Assembly: GCF_017356245.1 (NCBI RefSeq)
Contig: NZ_JAFMZZ010000001.1
Span: 3,408,441 to 3,472,440 of the forward strand
From: Bordetella petrii
Lineage (GTDB): Bacteria; Pseudomonadota; Gammaproteobacteria; Burkholderiales; Burkholderiaceae_B
Length of the DNA stretch: 64,000 nt
Direction: 5' to 3'
The notes beneath the pieces are model-generated. The model searched no databases, was not told the origin of the DNA, and saw only the letters and a program-made list of their open reading frames with translations. The position numbers were made by a program, and so were the translations under genes. Shown piece by piece: positions 40,953 through 52,116 of the stretch. How positions within the stretch are numbered: the stretch's first letter is position 1; each line of letters starts with the position of its first letter.

Positions 40953-41189
40953 TCAGGTTTTTTCTTCGGGATGGGCGCGGCGATACAGATCCCATTCTTC
41001 GATCTGTTCGCCATCGGGAAGCATGCAGACCCCCATCTGCCCCTTGGACGTCTCGACGATCTGCAGGCGCCCGCCGAGTTCCTGGCAGTACACCGACGCG
41101 GGGTTGGCCATGCCCGCGGAGGGCCCGGCCTGGCTTGCGCAGCCGGCAAGCAGTGCCAGGCAGGCTGCGGGCAGTAGTGTTCTCGGCAT
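40953..41189 (-). CDS. DUF333-type small lipoprotein
   Basis: A 78-residue lipoprotein with lipobox LALLAGCAS (Cys at residue 17) and a short DUF333 domain: NPASVYCQELGGRLQIVE then GVCMLPDGEQIEEWDLYRR. DUF333 proteins such as E. coli hemolysin-associated HslJ-like lipoproteins are small outer-membrane or periplasmic lipoproteins of unknown role. AGGAGAC at 41198-41204 is a good ribosome binding site. It converges with the aldo/keto reductase gene. Confidence 0.8.
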   Translation of the reverse strand: MPRTLLPAACLALLAGCASQAGPSAGMANPASVYCQELGGRLQIVETSKGQMGVCMLPDGEQIEEWDLYRRAHPEEKT

Positions 41190-41213
41190 GGTTTGTCTCC
41201 TGGGTAAACAGCC

Positions 41214-41936
41214 CTAGCCCACCAGCTGGTCGGCCAGGCTGCCGAAGTCGTCGGCCAGCGCATCCCAGTCCTGCTGCGGCTGCAGGTCGGTGGTCTGGCC
41301 GGGCCCGTGTTCGGTGGGCCGGCGCACGAATGCGGTTTTCAGCCCGCACTGCCGCGCGGCCGCCAGGTCGCCATTGTGCGCGGCCACCATGCACACCTGC
41401 GACGGCGCCAGGCCCAGCACCTCGGCGGTGCGCAGGTAGGCCTGCGGCATGGGCTTGTAGGCCTGCGCCACTTCGGCGCCCAGGATGGCGTCCCAGGGCA
41501 GCCCGGCGCGCTTGGCCATGTCCAGCATCAGGCGGATGTTGCCGTTCGACAGCGGCGCGATGATGTAGCGGGTTTTCAGGCGGGCCAGCCCGGCCACCGA
41601 ATCGGGCCAGGGGTCCAGGCGATGCCACGCCAGGTTCAGCGCATCGAGTTCGGCGGCCGGCACCCCGGCCGGGTCGATGCCGGCCTCGCGCAGGGTGGCT
41701 TCCAGGTTTTCGCGATGCAGGACGTCCAGCCGCACGAACGGCCGCTGGCCGCTGCGCACTGCCTGCATCGACGGCCCGTAATGGCTGCGCCAGGCATCGG
41801 CGAAGGCCAGCGGTTCTATCCTGCCCTGGCCGTGCCGGGCCAGGAACGGAGCGGCCTCGCGCGCCACGCCATTGCGCCAGTCGACCACCGTGCCGAACAC
41901 GTCGAATACCAGTGCCTGTACCTCGTGCCACGCCAT
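41214..41936 (-). CDS. Haloacid dehalogenase type II-like HAD hydrolase
   Basis: A 240-residue HAD-superfamily protein. Motif I is ALVFDVFGTVVDWR (nucleophile Asp in FDVFGT), motif II is APLSNGNIRLM, motif III uses the Lys in AQAYKPMPQ, and motif IV is VCMVAAHNGDLAAA. This matches (S)-2-haloacid dehalogenases, though many relatives hydrolyse phosphates or have unknown substrates. The ATG at 41936 begins the motif I strand after nine residues. It is encoded 23 nt behind the ABC-2 permease gene on the same strand. Confidence 0.87.
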   Translation of the reverse strand: MAWHEVQALVFDVFGTVVDWRNGVAREAAPFLARHGQGRIEPLAFADAWRSHYGPSMQAVRSGQRPFVRLDVLHRENLEATLREAGIDPAGVPAAELDALNLAWHRLDPWPDSVAGLARLKTRYIIAPLSNGNIRLMLDMAKRAGLPWDAILGAEVAQAYKPMPQAYLRTAEVLGLAPSQVCMVAAHNGDLAAARQCGLKTAFVRRPTEHGPGQTTDLQPQQDWDALADDFGSLADQLVG

Positions 41937-41959
41937 GTCTGCCTCCGTTCGCAAGCCGG

Positions 41960-42717
41960 CTAGGTTTTGAGCCGGTAACCTGTCTTGAAGATCCAGCGCA
42001 CGCCCACCAGGCATGCTGCCAGGAACACCAGCGTCATGCCCAGGCTGATGGCCACGCTGACGTCCGAAACGCCGTAGAAGCTCCAGCGAAAGCCGCTGAC
42101 CAGGTACACCACCGGGTTGAACAGGGTAACGCCCTGCCAGAACGGCGGCAGCATCTTGATGGAATAAAAGGTGCCGCCCAGGAAGGTCAGCGGCGTGATG
42201 ATCATCAGCGGGATGATCTGCAGCTTCTCGAAGCCGTCGGCCCACACGCCGATGATGAAGCCGAACAGGCTGAAGGTGACCGAGGTCAGCAGCAGGAAGC
42301 CGATCATCCAGAACGGGTGCTGGATCTGGAAATCGACGAACAGGCGGGCCGTGACCAGCGTGATCAGGCCCAGGATGATGGACTTGCTGGCCGCCGCGCC
42401 CACGTAGCCCGTGACGATTTCCACGTACGAGATCGGTGCCGAGTGGATTTCGTAGATGGTGCCGCTGAAGCGCGGCATGTAGATGCCGAACGAAGCGTTG
42501 GCCACGCTCTGCGTCAGCAGCGACAACATGATCATGCCCGGCACGATGAACGCCCCGTAGCTGACGCCTTCGATCTCGACCATGTGCGACCCGATAGCCG
42601 AGCCGAACACCACGAAATACAGCGCGGTGGAAACCACCGGCGAGGCCACGCTCTGCATCAGCGTGCGCCAGGCGCGGGCCATTTCGAACAGGTAGATGGC
42701 GCGGATGGCGTAGAAAT

Positions 42718-42721
<4 letters not shown>
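41960..42721 (-). CDS. ABC-2 type exporter permease (YadH-like)
   Basis: A 253-residue permease with six membrane helices. Typical ABC-2 segments are [38 protein letters not shown] and [19 protein letters not shown] followed by [16 protein letters not shown]. It resembles E. coli YadH throughout. It overlaps the ATPase gene by 4 nt, and both would form a homodimer-plus-ATPase exporter. The substrate is unknown; YadGH-like systems are often annotated for drug or polysaccharide export without proof. Confidence 0.9.
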
Positions 42722-43644
<923 letters not shown>

Positions 43645-43734
43645 ACGGACCTCGGTTTGGGCGGTGAAGCCCTTGATTCTACTTGGTCGGCCCGCGCGCA
43701 TCGTTCCGCTGGCACTACAACAGTGTTCCGCGCT

Positions 43735-43992
43735 CTAGAACGGCGCGTCGTCGCCCCCTTGCGGCTCGCGCGGCGCCAGCCAGGCGGTCAGCGCGCTGGC
43801 CAACGCCGCGATCAGCCACAGCACGAAGAACGACACGGTGTAGAAACCCAGGCGGCCGGGCTGCCAGCGGTCCAGCACCAGCACGTCGGACGGGTCGATC
43901 AGGGCGAAGATCAGGCCCCCGCCCGCCCCGGCCGCCAGGAACGACGGCCACAGAATCCCCATCAGCAGGCGCCAGCGCATGGACGGCTCCAT
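43735..43992 (-). CDS. Small membrane protein at the end of the cco operon
   Basis: An 85-residue protein with two membrane helices (about 7-32 and 48-70): MGILWPSFLAAGAGGGLIFAL and YTVSFFVLWLIAALASALTAWL. Its ATG overlaps the stop codon of the fixH-like gene, so it is the last gene of the cbb3 operon. Similar short proteins occur at this place in Bordetella-type cco clusters (recollection, not checked). No functional motif is visible. Confidence 0.7.
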   Translation of the reverse strand: MEPSMRWRLLMGILWPSFLAAGAGGGLIFALIDPSDVLVLDRWQPGRLGFYTVSFFVLWLIAALASALTAWLAPREPQGGDDAPF

Positions 43993-44240
43993 CAGGGCCG
44001 CGCGGGGGCCTGGGCCGCCGCGGGCGCCGGGTCGGCGGCGGGCGCGGCCACGGCCGGCTGCACCCGTTCGACCACCAGGCCGCGCCTGACCGCCCCTTCG
44101 GCGATGGGCTGGTCGGCAAAGCGCGTGACGGCCAGGTAGATGGTGATGATGCAGCCCAGGATGGCCAGCAGCGGTCCGGCCATCAAGAACCACGGCCACG
44201 GTTCGCGGTGCCAGGGGTTGGGTGGTGCGGGATTCGTCAT
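43992..44240 (-). CDS. Short FixH-like protein
   Basis: An 82-residue protein with one membrane helix (WPWFLMAGPLLAILGCIITIYLAV, written here as WFLMAGPLLAILGCIITIYL) preceded by WHREPW, which is the start of FixH/CcoH proteins. FixH helps cbb3 oxidase assembly but is usually about 150-170 residues. Here the periplasmic domain is replaced by a short proline- and alanine-rich tail. It lies 21 nt after ccoG. Confidence 0.72.
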   Translation of the reverse strand: MTNPAPPNPWHREPWPWFLMAGPLLAILGCIITIYLAVTRFADQPIAEGAVRRGLVVERVQPAVAAPAADPAPAAAQAPARP

Positions 44241-44261
44241 GCACAGGCTCCAAAGCGGGGT

Positions 44262-45761
44262 TCAGTCGGGCACATAGAAGCTGGAGGCCTCGTCGCGCGC
44301 CAGCACCTGGCCGTCGCGGCCCTGCGCGCGGGCCTGCACGGTGATGGGATGCGAGCCCGGCCCGGCCGCGCCGGCCGGCGCCCGGATGATGACCGGCACC
44401 AGCTTGTTGGCGTAGGGTTCCAGCACGATGGATTGGTCGCCCTGGCGCTCGACATGCACGTCCAGGCCCGGCAGGCCGGTGGCTTGCAGCCGCAGCACCA
44501 TGGCCGACTCGGAAGTATTGATGAGCTGCAGCCGGTACACGTTCTCGATCATGCCGCCCGGCGCTTCGCGGGCCAGCACGCCGCGATCGCGGATGACATC
44601 GACCCGCAGCGGGTTGCGCAGCGCCAGCGTCGCCACGAAGGCCGCCGCCAATGCCAGGATGACGCCGCCGTAGACCAGCACCCGCGGCCGCAGCAGCCGC
44701 GCCCGCGCCCGGCGCGGCGTCCAGCCCTGCTCGACCGCGCGCTGCGACGCATAGCGGATCAGGCCGGCGGGATACTGCATCTTGTCCATGACCTGGTCGC
44801 AGGCATCGATACAGGCGCCGCAGCCGATGCACATGTATTGCAGCCCGTCGCGGATGTCGATGCCGGTGGGGCACACCTGCACGCAAAGGCTGCAATCGAC
44901 ACAGTCGCCCAGCCCGGCGGCCTTGTGGTCGACCTTGCGCGAGCGGCCGCCGCGCGGATCGCCGCGTCCCTTGTCGTAGGTGACCACGAACGTGTCCGGA
45001 TCGACCATCACGCTCTGGAAGCGCGCGTACGGGCACATGTACTTGCACACCGATTCGCGCATGAACCCGGCGTTGCCCCAGGTGGCGAAGCCGTAGAACA
45101 GCATCCAGAACCACTGCCACGGCCCCAGCTGCAGCGCCAGCAGGTCGTGGCCCAGCCCGCGGATGGGCGCGAAATAGCCGATGAAGGTGTAGCCCGTCCA
45201 GCCGGCCACGATGATCCACAGTGCGTGCTTGGACAGCTTCAGGCGCAGCTTGCGCGGCGTCCAGGGCGATTCGTCCAGGCGGATGCGCGCCAGGCGGTCG
45301 CCCTCGACACGGCGCTCGATCCACAGGAAGATTTCGGTATAGACCGTCTGCGGACAGGCATAGCCGCAGAACAGGCGCCCGGCCACGGCGGTGAACAGGA
45401 ACAGCGCCAGGGCCGATATCACCAGCAGCACCGCCAGGTAGACCACGTCTTGCGGCCACAGCACCAGGCCGAACAAGTAGAACTTGCGCGCCCCCAGGTC
45501 GAACAGCACGGCCTGGCGGCCGTGCCATTGCAGCCACGGCAGCCCGTAGAACACCAATTGCGTCAGGAACACGAACACCACGCGCCAGCGCGCGAAAACG
45601 CCGCTGACCGACCGCGGATAGATTTTGCCGCGCACCTCGGCCAGGGTCTGCTCCAGGGTTTCCGCCGCCGCGCCCGGCCGCGCCGGGCGCTGGTAGGGGC
45701 GCCATCCGGGCGCCCCCTCGGCCAGGGGGGCCGGCCGCGCGGCGTGTTCGGGCGGCTGCAT
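44262..45761 (-). CDS. ccoG: Cytochrome c oxidase accessory iron-sulfur protein CcoG
   Basis: A 499-residue membrane protein with about five helices, two 4Fe-4S ferredoxin-type motifs (CVDCSLCVQVCP and CIGCGACIDACD) and the membrane-proximal CGYACPQTVYTEIF and CKYMCPYARFQ motifs. The C-terminal immunoglobulin-like FixG_C domain ends in VLARDEASSFYVPD. CcoG reduces Cu(II) to Cu(I) for cbb3 oxidase copper centre assembly. The ATG at 45761 lies just behind the ccoP stop codon; no room exists for a longer reading. Confidence 0.93.
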   Translation of the reverse strand: MQPPEHAARPAPLAEGAPGWRPYQRPARPGAAAETLEQTLAEVRGKIYPRSVSGVFARWRVVFVFLTQLVFYGLPWLQWHGRQAVLFDLGARKFYLFGLVLWPQDVVYLAVLLVISALALFLFTAVAGRLFCGYACPQTVYTEIFLWIERRVEGDRLARIRLDESPWTPRKLRLKLSKHALWIIVAGWTGYTFIGYFAPIRGLGHDLLALQLGPWQWFWMLFYGFATWGNAGFMRESVCKYMCPYARFQSVMVDPDTFVVTYDKGRGDPRGGRSRKVDHKAAGLGDCVDCSLCVQVCPTGIDIRDGLQYMCIGCGACIDACDQVMDKMQYPAGLIRYASQRAVEQGWTPRRARARLLRPRVLVYGGVILALAAAFVATLALRNPLRVDVIRDRGVLAREAPGGMIENVYRLQLINTSESAMVLRLQATGLPGLDVHVERQGDQSIVLEPYANKLVPVIIRAPAGAAGPGSHPITVQARAQGRDGQVLARDEASSFYVPD

Positions 45762-45763
45762 TG

Positions 45764-46705
45764 CTACTGTGCCCCCTGGGGCGCGGCGGCCTGCGCCGTG
45801 GGGTTGGACAGGCCCCATACCCAGGCCGTCAGGATCTTGATCTGCTCGGGCGTCAGCACCGCGTCGTGCGCCGGCATGCGGTTGTCGCGGCCTTCCAGGA
45901 TGGTCTGCACGATGGTGGCTTCGGAACTGCCGTACAGCCAGGTACCGTCGGTGAGGTTGGGCGCGCCCAGGACCTGGTTGCCCTTGCCGTCCACGCCGTG
46001 GCAGGCCACACAGTAGGTTTCAAAGGTGCGCTGGCCGCGCAGCATCTTCAGCGGATCAGCCGCCAGCTTCGACAGCGAGCGCACGTAATGCGCCGTGTCG
46101 CTGGCGGCGGCGGGGTCGATGCTGCCTTTCCAGGGCGGCATGATGCCGTGCCGGCCGTGCGTGATGGTCTGCCCGATGGCTTCGGGCGTGCCGCCGTGCA
46201 GCCAGTCGGCGTCGGTCAGGTTGGGAAAGCTGCGGCCGCCCCGCGCATCGGAGCCATGGCACTGCGCGCAGGTGTTCAGGAACAGGCGTTCGCCGATCTG
46301 GCGAGCGGCCGGGTCGGCGGCGATGTCGGCCACCGCCATGGCGGCGTAGCGCGCGTACACCGGCCGGACCTGCTCGGCCTGCTGCGCCTGGTGGCGGCGC
46401 ACTTCATTGGCGGTGGTATAGCCCAGCACGCCCTGGAACATGCCCAGGCCGGGCATCAAGACCAGGTAGCCCAGCGCGAACAGGCACAGCAGCAGGTACA
46501 TCCAGGTCCACCAGCGCGGCACCGGATTGTTCAGTTCGGTAAGGTCTTCGTCCCAGACGTGGCCAGTGTCGTCGACCGGGCCCGCGGCCGGCCGCTCGGC
46601 CAGCCAGCGCCGCTGGGTGTACAGCAGCCACAGGCACCAGGCGATGCCGCCCAGGGCGATGAAGGCGATGAAATAGCCGAAGAAAGCGTAGCTGAAATCG
46701 CTCAT
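45764..46705 (-). CDS. ccoP: cbb3 oxidase diheme subunit CcoP
   Basis: A 313-residue subunit III of cbb3 oxidase. Two N-terminal helices (YAFFGYFIAFIALGGIAWCL and WTWMYLLLCLFALGYLVLMP) flank the conserved VWDEDLTELNNPVPRWW. Two cytochrome c domains follow with CAQCH and CVACH; Met ligands are likely in GIMPPW and NRMPAH. It passes electrons from cytochrome c to CcoO. It overlaps ccoQ by 4 nt. Confidence 0.95.
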   Translation of the reverse strand: MSDFSYAFFGYFIAFIALGGIAWCLWLLYTQRRWLAERPAAGPVDDTGHVWDEDLTELNNPVPRWWTWMYLLLCLFALGYLVLMPGLGMFQGVLGYTTANEVRRHQAQQAEQVRPVYARYAAMAVADIAADPAARQIGERLFLNTCAQCHGSDARGGRSFPNLTDADWLHGGTPEAIGQTITHGRHGIMPPWKGSIDPAAASDTAHYVRSLSKLAADPLKMLRGQRTFETYCVACHGVDGKGNQVLGAPNLTDGTWLYGSSEATIVQTILEGRDNRMPAHDAVLTPEQIKILTAWVWGLSNPTAQAAAPQGAQ

Positions 46706-46869
46706 GGCCGCGTTGCTCCTTGTGCGGGTGCGTTTTCGTCGGGCAGCGCGAACGGCAGCAGGGCCGATTCGTGATTGGCGGGCTGGCGGCCGCGCGAATA
46801 CGCCCACCAGACAATGCCCAGGAAGGTGGCCAGCGAAATGGCCGTCATGATTCCGGTGAAGATCAGCAT
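46702..46869 (-). CDS. ccoQ: cbb3 oxidase small subunit CcoQ
   Basis: A 55-residue protein with one membrane helix (IMTAISLATFLGIVWWAYS) and a short cytosolic tail, as expected for CcoQ, which stabilises the assembled oxidase. It starts 2 nt after the ccoO stop and overlaps ccoP. Confidence 0.9.
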   Translation of the reverse strand: MLIFTGIMTAISLATFLGIVWWAYSRGRQPANHESALLPFALPDENAPAQGATRP

Positions 46870-46871
46870 GG

Positions 46872-47564
46872 TCAGTTTCCTTGCGCGGCCGCGCCCTGCC
46901 CGGCTGCCTGGCGGGCCAGCTCGGCCTCGGCCTGGCGCGCCTGGCGCAGGCCCACGCCCATGCCCTGCAGGTAGGCCACCAGCGCGTCTTCTTCGGTCTT
47001 GCCGGCGATTTCCTGCGGCGCCGCCTGGATCTGCGCGTCGGTATAGGGCACGCCCAGCTTGCGCAGCGCGCGCATGCGGTCTTGCACGTTCTGGCCGTCG
47101 AGCATGGCATGCCGCAGCCAGGGGTACGACGGCATGTTCGACTCGGGCACCACCAGGCGCGGGTCGCGCAGGTGGATGCGGTGCCATTCGTCGGAATAGC
47201 GTTCGCCCACGCGCGCCAGGTCGGGGCCGGTGCGCTTGGACCCCCACAGGAACGGGTGGTCGTATACCGATTCGGTGGCTTCGGAATACGGGCCGTAGCG
47301 CTGCACTTCGGCCTGCAGCATGCGCACCTGCTGCGAATGGCAGCCTACGCAGCCTTCGCGTATGTACACGTCGCGGCCCATCAGGCGCAGGGCGCTGTAG
47401 GGCTCGATGCCCGGCGCGGCCTGGGTGGTGGAATGCTGGAAAAACAGCGGAATGATCTGCACCAGCCCCGCGAACGACACCACCAGGATGCTGGCGATGA
47501 TCATCAGGCCGATGTTCTTTTCAAGAGTCTGGTGCGAAAAAAAGCGGTGTTGCGAGTTGGCCAT
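46872..47564 (-). CDS. ccoO: cbb3 oxidase monoheme subunit CcoO
   Basis: A 230-residue membrane-anchored cytochrome c. It has an N-terminal helix ([20 protein letters not shown]), a heme site in [15 protein letters not shown], and the conserved [28 protein letters not shown], in parts, then [13 protein letters not shown] with the Met ligand. The C-terminal tail is Ala- and Gln-rich. It lies 10 nt after ccoN. Confidence 0.95.
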   Translation of the reverse strand: MANSQHRFFSHQTLEKNIGLMIIASILVVSFAGLVQIIPLFFQHSTTQAAPGIEPYSALRLMGRDVYIREGCVGCHSQQVRMLQAEVQRYGPYSEATESVYDHPFLWGSKRTGPDLARVGERYSDEWHRIHLRDPRLVVPESNMPSYPWLRHAMLDGQNVQDRMRALRKLGVPYTDAQIQAAPQEIAGKTEEDALVAYLQGMGVGLRQARQAEAELARQAAGQGAAAQGN

Positions 47565-47574
47565 GGAAACCTCG

Positions 47575-49050
47575 TCAGGCGGTGGCGGGCGTGGCGATGG
47601 CGGCGCGCGGCTGCGGCTCGCCGGACGGAACCGCCGGGTCGACGGCGCGCTGGCCGCGCAGCGTCATCCAGACGTTCCAGGCCATGATGAACACGCCCGA
47701 CAGGTACATGGCGCCGCCCACGAACCGGATCACGTAGTACGGCAGGCGCGTCTTGAGCTCTTCGACGAAGCTGTAGACCAGCGTGCCGTCGGTGGCGGTG
47801 TCGCGCCACATCAGGCCCTGCTGCACGCCGGCGATCCACATCGAGGCGATGTACAGCACCACGCCGATGGTGGCCACCCAGAAATGCAGCTCGACCGCCC
47901 GGGTGCTGTGCATGGACACGCGGCCGTACAGGCGCGGGATCAGGTAGTACAGCGAACCGAAGGTGATCATGGCCACCCAGCCCAGCGCGCCCGAGTGCAC
48001 ATGGCCGATGGTCCAGTCGGTGTAGTGCGACAGCGCGTTGACCGTGCGGATCGACATCATCGAGCCTTCGAAGGTGGACATGCCGTAGAACGACAGCGCG
48101 GTCACCATGAACTTCAGGATAGGGTCGGTGCGCAGGCGGTGCCAGGCGCCCTGCAGGGTCATGATGCCGTTGATCATGCCGCCCCACGACGGCGCCAGCA
48201 GGATCAGCGAGAAAGCCATGCCCAGCGACTGGGTCCAGTCGGGCAGCGAGGTATACAGCAAATGGTGCGGCCCGGCCCACATGTAGGTGAAGGCCAGCGC
48301 CCAGAAGTGCACGATGGACAGGCGGTACGAATAAATGGGCCGGCCGGCCTGCTTGGGCACGAAGTAGTACATCATGCCCAGGAAGCTGGTGGTCAGGAAG
48401 AAGCCCACGGCATTGTGGCCGTACCACCACTGCACCATGGCGTCCTGCACGCCGGCGTAGGCCGAATACGATTTCCACAGCGACACCGGCAGTTCGATGT
48501 TGTTGAAGATGTGCAGGATGGCGATGGTGAGGATGTACGAGCCGAAGAACCAGTTGGCCACGTAGATGTGCCGCACGCGGCGCCGCACGATGGTGCCGAA
48601 GAACACCACGGCATAGGCCACCCACACCAGCGTGATGAGGATGTCGATGGGCCATTCGAGCTCGGCGTATTCTTTGCTGCTGGTGTAGCCCAGCGGCAGC
48701 GTGATGGCGGCGGCCACGATGACGGCCTGCCAGCCCCAGAAGGTAAAGGCCGCCAGCCTGTCGCTGAACAGGCGCGCCTGACAGGTGCGCTGCACCACGT
48801 AGTAAGACGTGGCGAACAGGCCGCTGCCGCCGAAGGCGAAGATCACCGCATTGGTGTGCAGCGGGCGCAGCCGGCCATAGCTGAGCCACGGGATATCGAA
48901 ATTGAGCTGCGGCCAGATCAGCTGCGCGGCGATCAATACGCCGACAGCCATGCCCACAATGCCCCAGACGACCGTCATGACAGCAAACTGCCTGACGACC
49001 TTGTAGTTGAACGTTTCGAGTCGATCGGCAGCGGTACTGCTATCAATCAT
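47575..49050 (-). CDS. ccoN: cbb3 oxidase catalytic subunit CcoN
   Basis: A 491-residue subunit I of the high-affinity C-type heme-copper oxidase. Twelve helices are expected. Histidine ligands are seen in [35 protein letters not shown] and [13 protein letters not shown]. The ATG at 49050 has GGGGGACAG just upstream and a normal N-terminus; an ATG 24 codons earlier would run into the FNR-controlled leader. It reduces O2 under microaerobic conditions. It is first of the ccoNOQPG block, with an FNR box 59 nt upstream. Confidence 0.95.
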   Translation of the reverse strand: MIDSSTAADRLETFNYKVVRQFAVMTVVWGIVGMAVGVLIAAQLIWPQLNFDIPWLSYGRLRPLHTNAVIFAFGGSGLFATSYYVVQRTCQARLFSDRLAAFTFWGWQAVIVAAAITLPLGYTSSKEYAELEWPIDILITLVWVAYAVVFFGTIVRRRVRHIYVANWFFGSYILTIAILHIFNNIELPVSLWKSYSAYAGVQDAMVQWWYGHNAVGFFLTTSFLGMMYYFVPKQAGRPIYSYRLSIVHFWALAFTYMWAGPHHLLYTSLPDWTQSLGMAFSLILLAPSWGGMINGIMTLQGAWHRLRTDPILKFMVTALSFYGMSTFEGSMMSIRTVNALSHYTDWTIGHVHSGALGWVAMITFGSLYYLIPRLYGRVSMHSTRAVELHFWVATIGVVLYIASMWIAGVQQGLMWRDTATDGTLVYSFVEELKTRLPYYVIRFVGGAMYLSGVFIMAWNVWMTLRGQRAVDPAVPSGEPQPRAAIATPATA

Positions 49051-49108
49051 GGTCTGTCCCCCAGTTGACGCGGAGATAGGATGATCGGCCGACCGGCATC
49101 GGTTCGTC

Positions 49109-49122
49109 TTGATTTCAATCAA
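49109..49122. promoter_or_regulatory. FNR box upstream of ccoN
   Basis: A perfect FNR/ANR consensus TTGAT-TTCA-ATCAA. A -10-like GATCAT (minus strand, 49081-49086) has its centre 32 nt downstream of the box centre, exactly the class II activator spacing. Induction of ccoNOQPG at low oxygen is therefore expected. The box lies between ccoS and ccoN. Confidence 0.85.
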
Positions 49123-49136
49123 GACTAGGACAAGTC

Positions 49137-49280
49137 TTACGTGTCGGGTTCGTGAAAAATGGAACTTCCGGCATCGTCGGGGTTGTCGAACTGGCCGTTG
49201 AACACCGCCCAGCCCAGCGCCAGGCCGATGACCAGCACGAACAGCAGCGACAACGGCAACAGCAGATACAGAATGCTCAT
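49137..49280 (-). CDS. ccoS: cbb3 oxidase maturation protein CcoS
   Basis: A 47-residue protein with one membrane helix ([20 protein letters not shown]) followed by the family pattern [12 protein letters not shown]. CcoS is needed for cofactor insertion into cbb3 oxidase. It overlaps the ccoI-like gene by 4 nt and ends 15 nt before the FNR box of ccoN. Confidence 0.92.
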   Translation of the reverse strand: MSILYLLLPLSLLFVLVIGLALGWAVFNGQFDNPDDAGSSIFHEPDT

Positions 49281-50260
49281 GGTGCCGCCGGCACTTGATC
49301 GACGGCCGGGCCGGCGCCCTGCCGCAGCGCCTGGTGGCGGCGGTACAGGCGCCAGGCGCTGGCCGCCACCGCCAGCGACGACAGCAGCATGGTGATGGCC
49401 GCCAGCCACGGCGCCACCCAGCCGGCCAACGCCAGCGGCGTCATCAGCAGGTGCCAGGCCAGCGAGCCGTACAGGCCGAGGCGCGCGGTGCGGCGCGTGG
49501 CGGCCAGCAGATCGTGGAATTGCCGGGCATCGAGGCCGGGCGCGGCCGCCTGGGCCGCGGCCAGCGTGGTGGGCACCGCCATCGCCATGGCGCAGGGGCA
49601 GCTGATGACCAGCAGCGCCACCATGACCGGCACCGCCTGGCCGGGCGCCAGCCAGGCCCAGGCCGCGCCAGCGGCCAGCGCCAGGGCCACCTGGGCCGCC
49701 GCGAAGCGGGCCGCCACGCGATCGGCCGCGGCGCCCAGCGCGCGGCGGCGGATTTCCAGCCGGGCATGGCGCCGGGCGGCGGCCTGGCCGGCGCCCGGCG
49801 CCGCCGACTGGCGGGCGCACAGCGCCAGGTAGCGCGCGGTAAGCAGAAAGGCCACGAACATGGTGACCGAATCGAAATAGACTTCGCCGTGGCGCGTCCA
49901 GGTGGCATGGACACTGGGCAGGAAGGCCGCCACGATGCCCAGCGCCACGGGCACGTCCATGCCGGCCTGGCCGCGGCGCAGGCTGCGCGCCGCGCCGCGC
50001 CAGATGGGCCAGGCCGAATACAGCACCACCGGCAGGGTCAGGGCCAGGCTGGCCCAGTTCATGAGCACGATGGCCCAATCGAGCGTGGCCAGGGCATCGG
50101 CCGGGATGCCGTCGTGGCGCACGTAGCCCGGCCAGGCGAACATCATGACCTGCATCATGGCCAGCCAGGCCCAGCCCAGGCGCAGCAGGGCGTGGCGCCG
50201 CGCCTGGCGGCCGGTATGGGACAGGCCGGGCGGCACCGAGAAGATGGTTGTGGCAGGCAT
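49277..50260 (-). CDS. CcoI-like copper ATPase reduced to its membrane region
   Basis: A 327-residue protein in the place of ccoI, normally a P1B copper ATPase of about 750-820 residues. The membrane parts are all recognisable: helices before and after [36 protein letters not shown], the ion-site CPC in [17 protein letters not shown] (residues 221-223) and the final pair ending AMLL-like [16 protein letters not shown]. Missing are the N-terminal CxxC metal-binding domain, the actuator domain with TGE (cut to about 30 residues after helix 4) and the whole phosphorylation and nucleotide domain (no DKTGT, no GDGxND). The frame is intact, and it overlaps ccoS. It cannot be an ATP-driven pump by itself. 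Confidence 0.85.
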   Translation of the reverse strand: MPATTIFSVPPGLSHTGRQARRHALLRLGWAWLAMMQVMMFAWPGYVRHDGIPADALATLDWAIVLMNWASLALTLPVVLYSAWPIWRGAARSLRRGQAGMDVPVALGIVAAFLPSVHATWTRHGEVYFDSVTMFVAFLLTARYLALCARQSAAPGAGQAAARRHARLEIRRRALGAAADRVAARFAAAQVALALAAGAAWAWLAPGQAVPVMVALLVISCPCAMAMAVPTTLAAAQAAAPGLDARQFHDLLAATRRTARLGLYGSLAWHLLMTPLALAGWVAPWLAAITMLLSSLAVAASAWRLYRRHQALRQGAGPAVDQVPAAP

Positions 50261-50289
50261 GCGGCCGATCGTAGCGACCGGCCACGGCG

Positions 50290-50315
50290 GTTGGCTTGAT
50301 AAAAATCAAGCCAAC
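50290..50315. promoter_or_regulatory. FNR box with extended dyad upstream of the ccoI-like gene
   Basis: Perfect FNR consensus TTGAT-AAAA-ATCAA at 50296-50309, extended outward to GTTGGC on one side and GCCAAC on the other. A -10-like TACGAT on the minus strand (50268-50273) is centred 32 nt from the box centre, the class II geometry. This places the transcription start within one or two bases of the ATG at 50260. Confidence 0.82.
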
Positions 50316-50373
50316 TACAAGACCAGACTGCCTTACGAACGGGGCTGACACGGCCCGGGGCCGTCCGGGCCAG

Positions 50374-50400
50374 AAAAAAAGGGGTGCCCAGAGGCACCCC
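50374..50400 (-). terminator. Intrinsic terminator of aceA
   Basis: On the minus strand, GGGGTGCC pairs with GGCACCCC around a 4-nt loop and is followed directly by a run of seven T (seen as A7 at 50374-50380). It lies 75 nt past the aceA stop codon, before the cco genes, and insulates the two units. Confidence 0.85.
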
Positions 50401-50474
50401 GAACCACCCTACTGCAGCAAACTTTCACGCCTTACATACCAGGGGCGCGGCCGGCGGACGGCCGCGCCCCTGCA

Positions 50475-51794
<1,320 letters not shown>

Positions 51795-52116
51795 GAAATG
51801 CTCCTGGTAGGTAAGGAAAAGACAGAGATCCGGTTGCTGGCGCGATGGGCGCCGCGTTGGATAAAAGTCTATGCCTGTGTTGCGGAGCAATGTGGCGGCT
51901 TATCTTATATAAGACCAAAAACTTTTCCTTTTATTTTTATATAGTTATGAAATCAATTTTGTATTGTGGAATCAAATTGCCCGCTATGAAATGCTCGGGC
52001 GCTGCTGCGCAGCACCGGCTTTCATATGGCGGCGGCAGCTTTTCACCATGCAAAATACCGGGGTCCGCGCAAGGCCTACAATGCAAGCCTGAACCTTGCC
52101 CGCCACGCCTGTCCCC
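51795..52116. promoter_or_regulatory. aceA-queF divergent regulatory region (322 nt, AT-rich)
   Basis: No gene is present. It contains an unusually AT-rich core (51900-51985). Within it a perfect 12-bp palindrome TCTTATATAAGA stands at 51903-51914, about 110 nt upstream of the aceA start, a plausible operator or promoter element. Several TATA-like stretches could act as -10 boxes for aceA. Nothing distinctive was seen on the queF side. Confidence 0.5.

Noticed and set aside
43735..45705. A single 656-codon frame through ccoG and the small downstream genes
   Set aside because: Only its last 85 codons (from 43992) are a plausible gene. The rest is out of frame with the well-supported ccoG and fixH-like genes.
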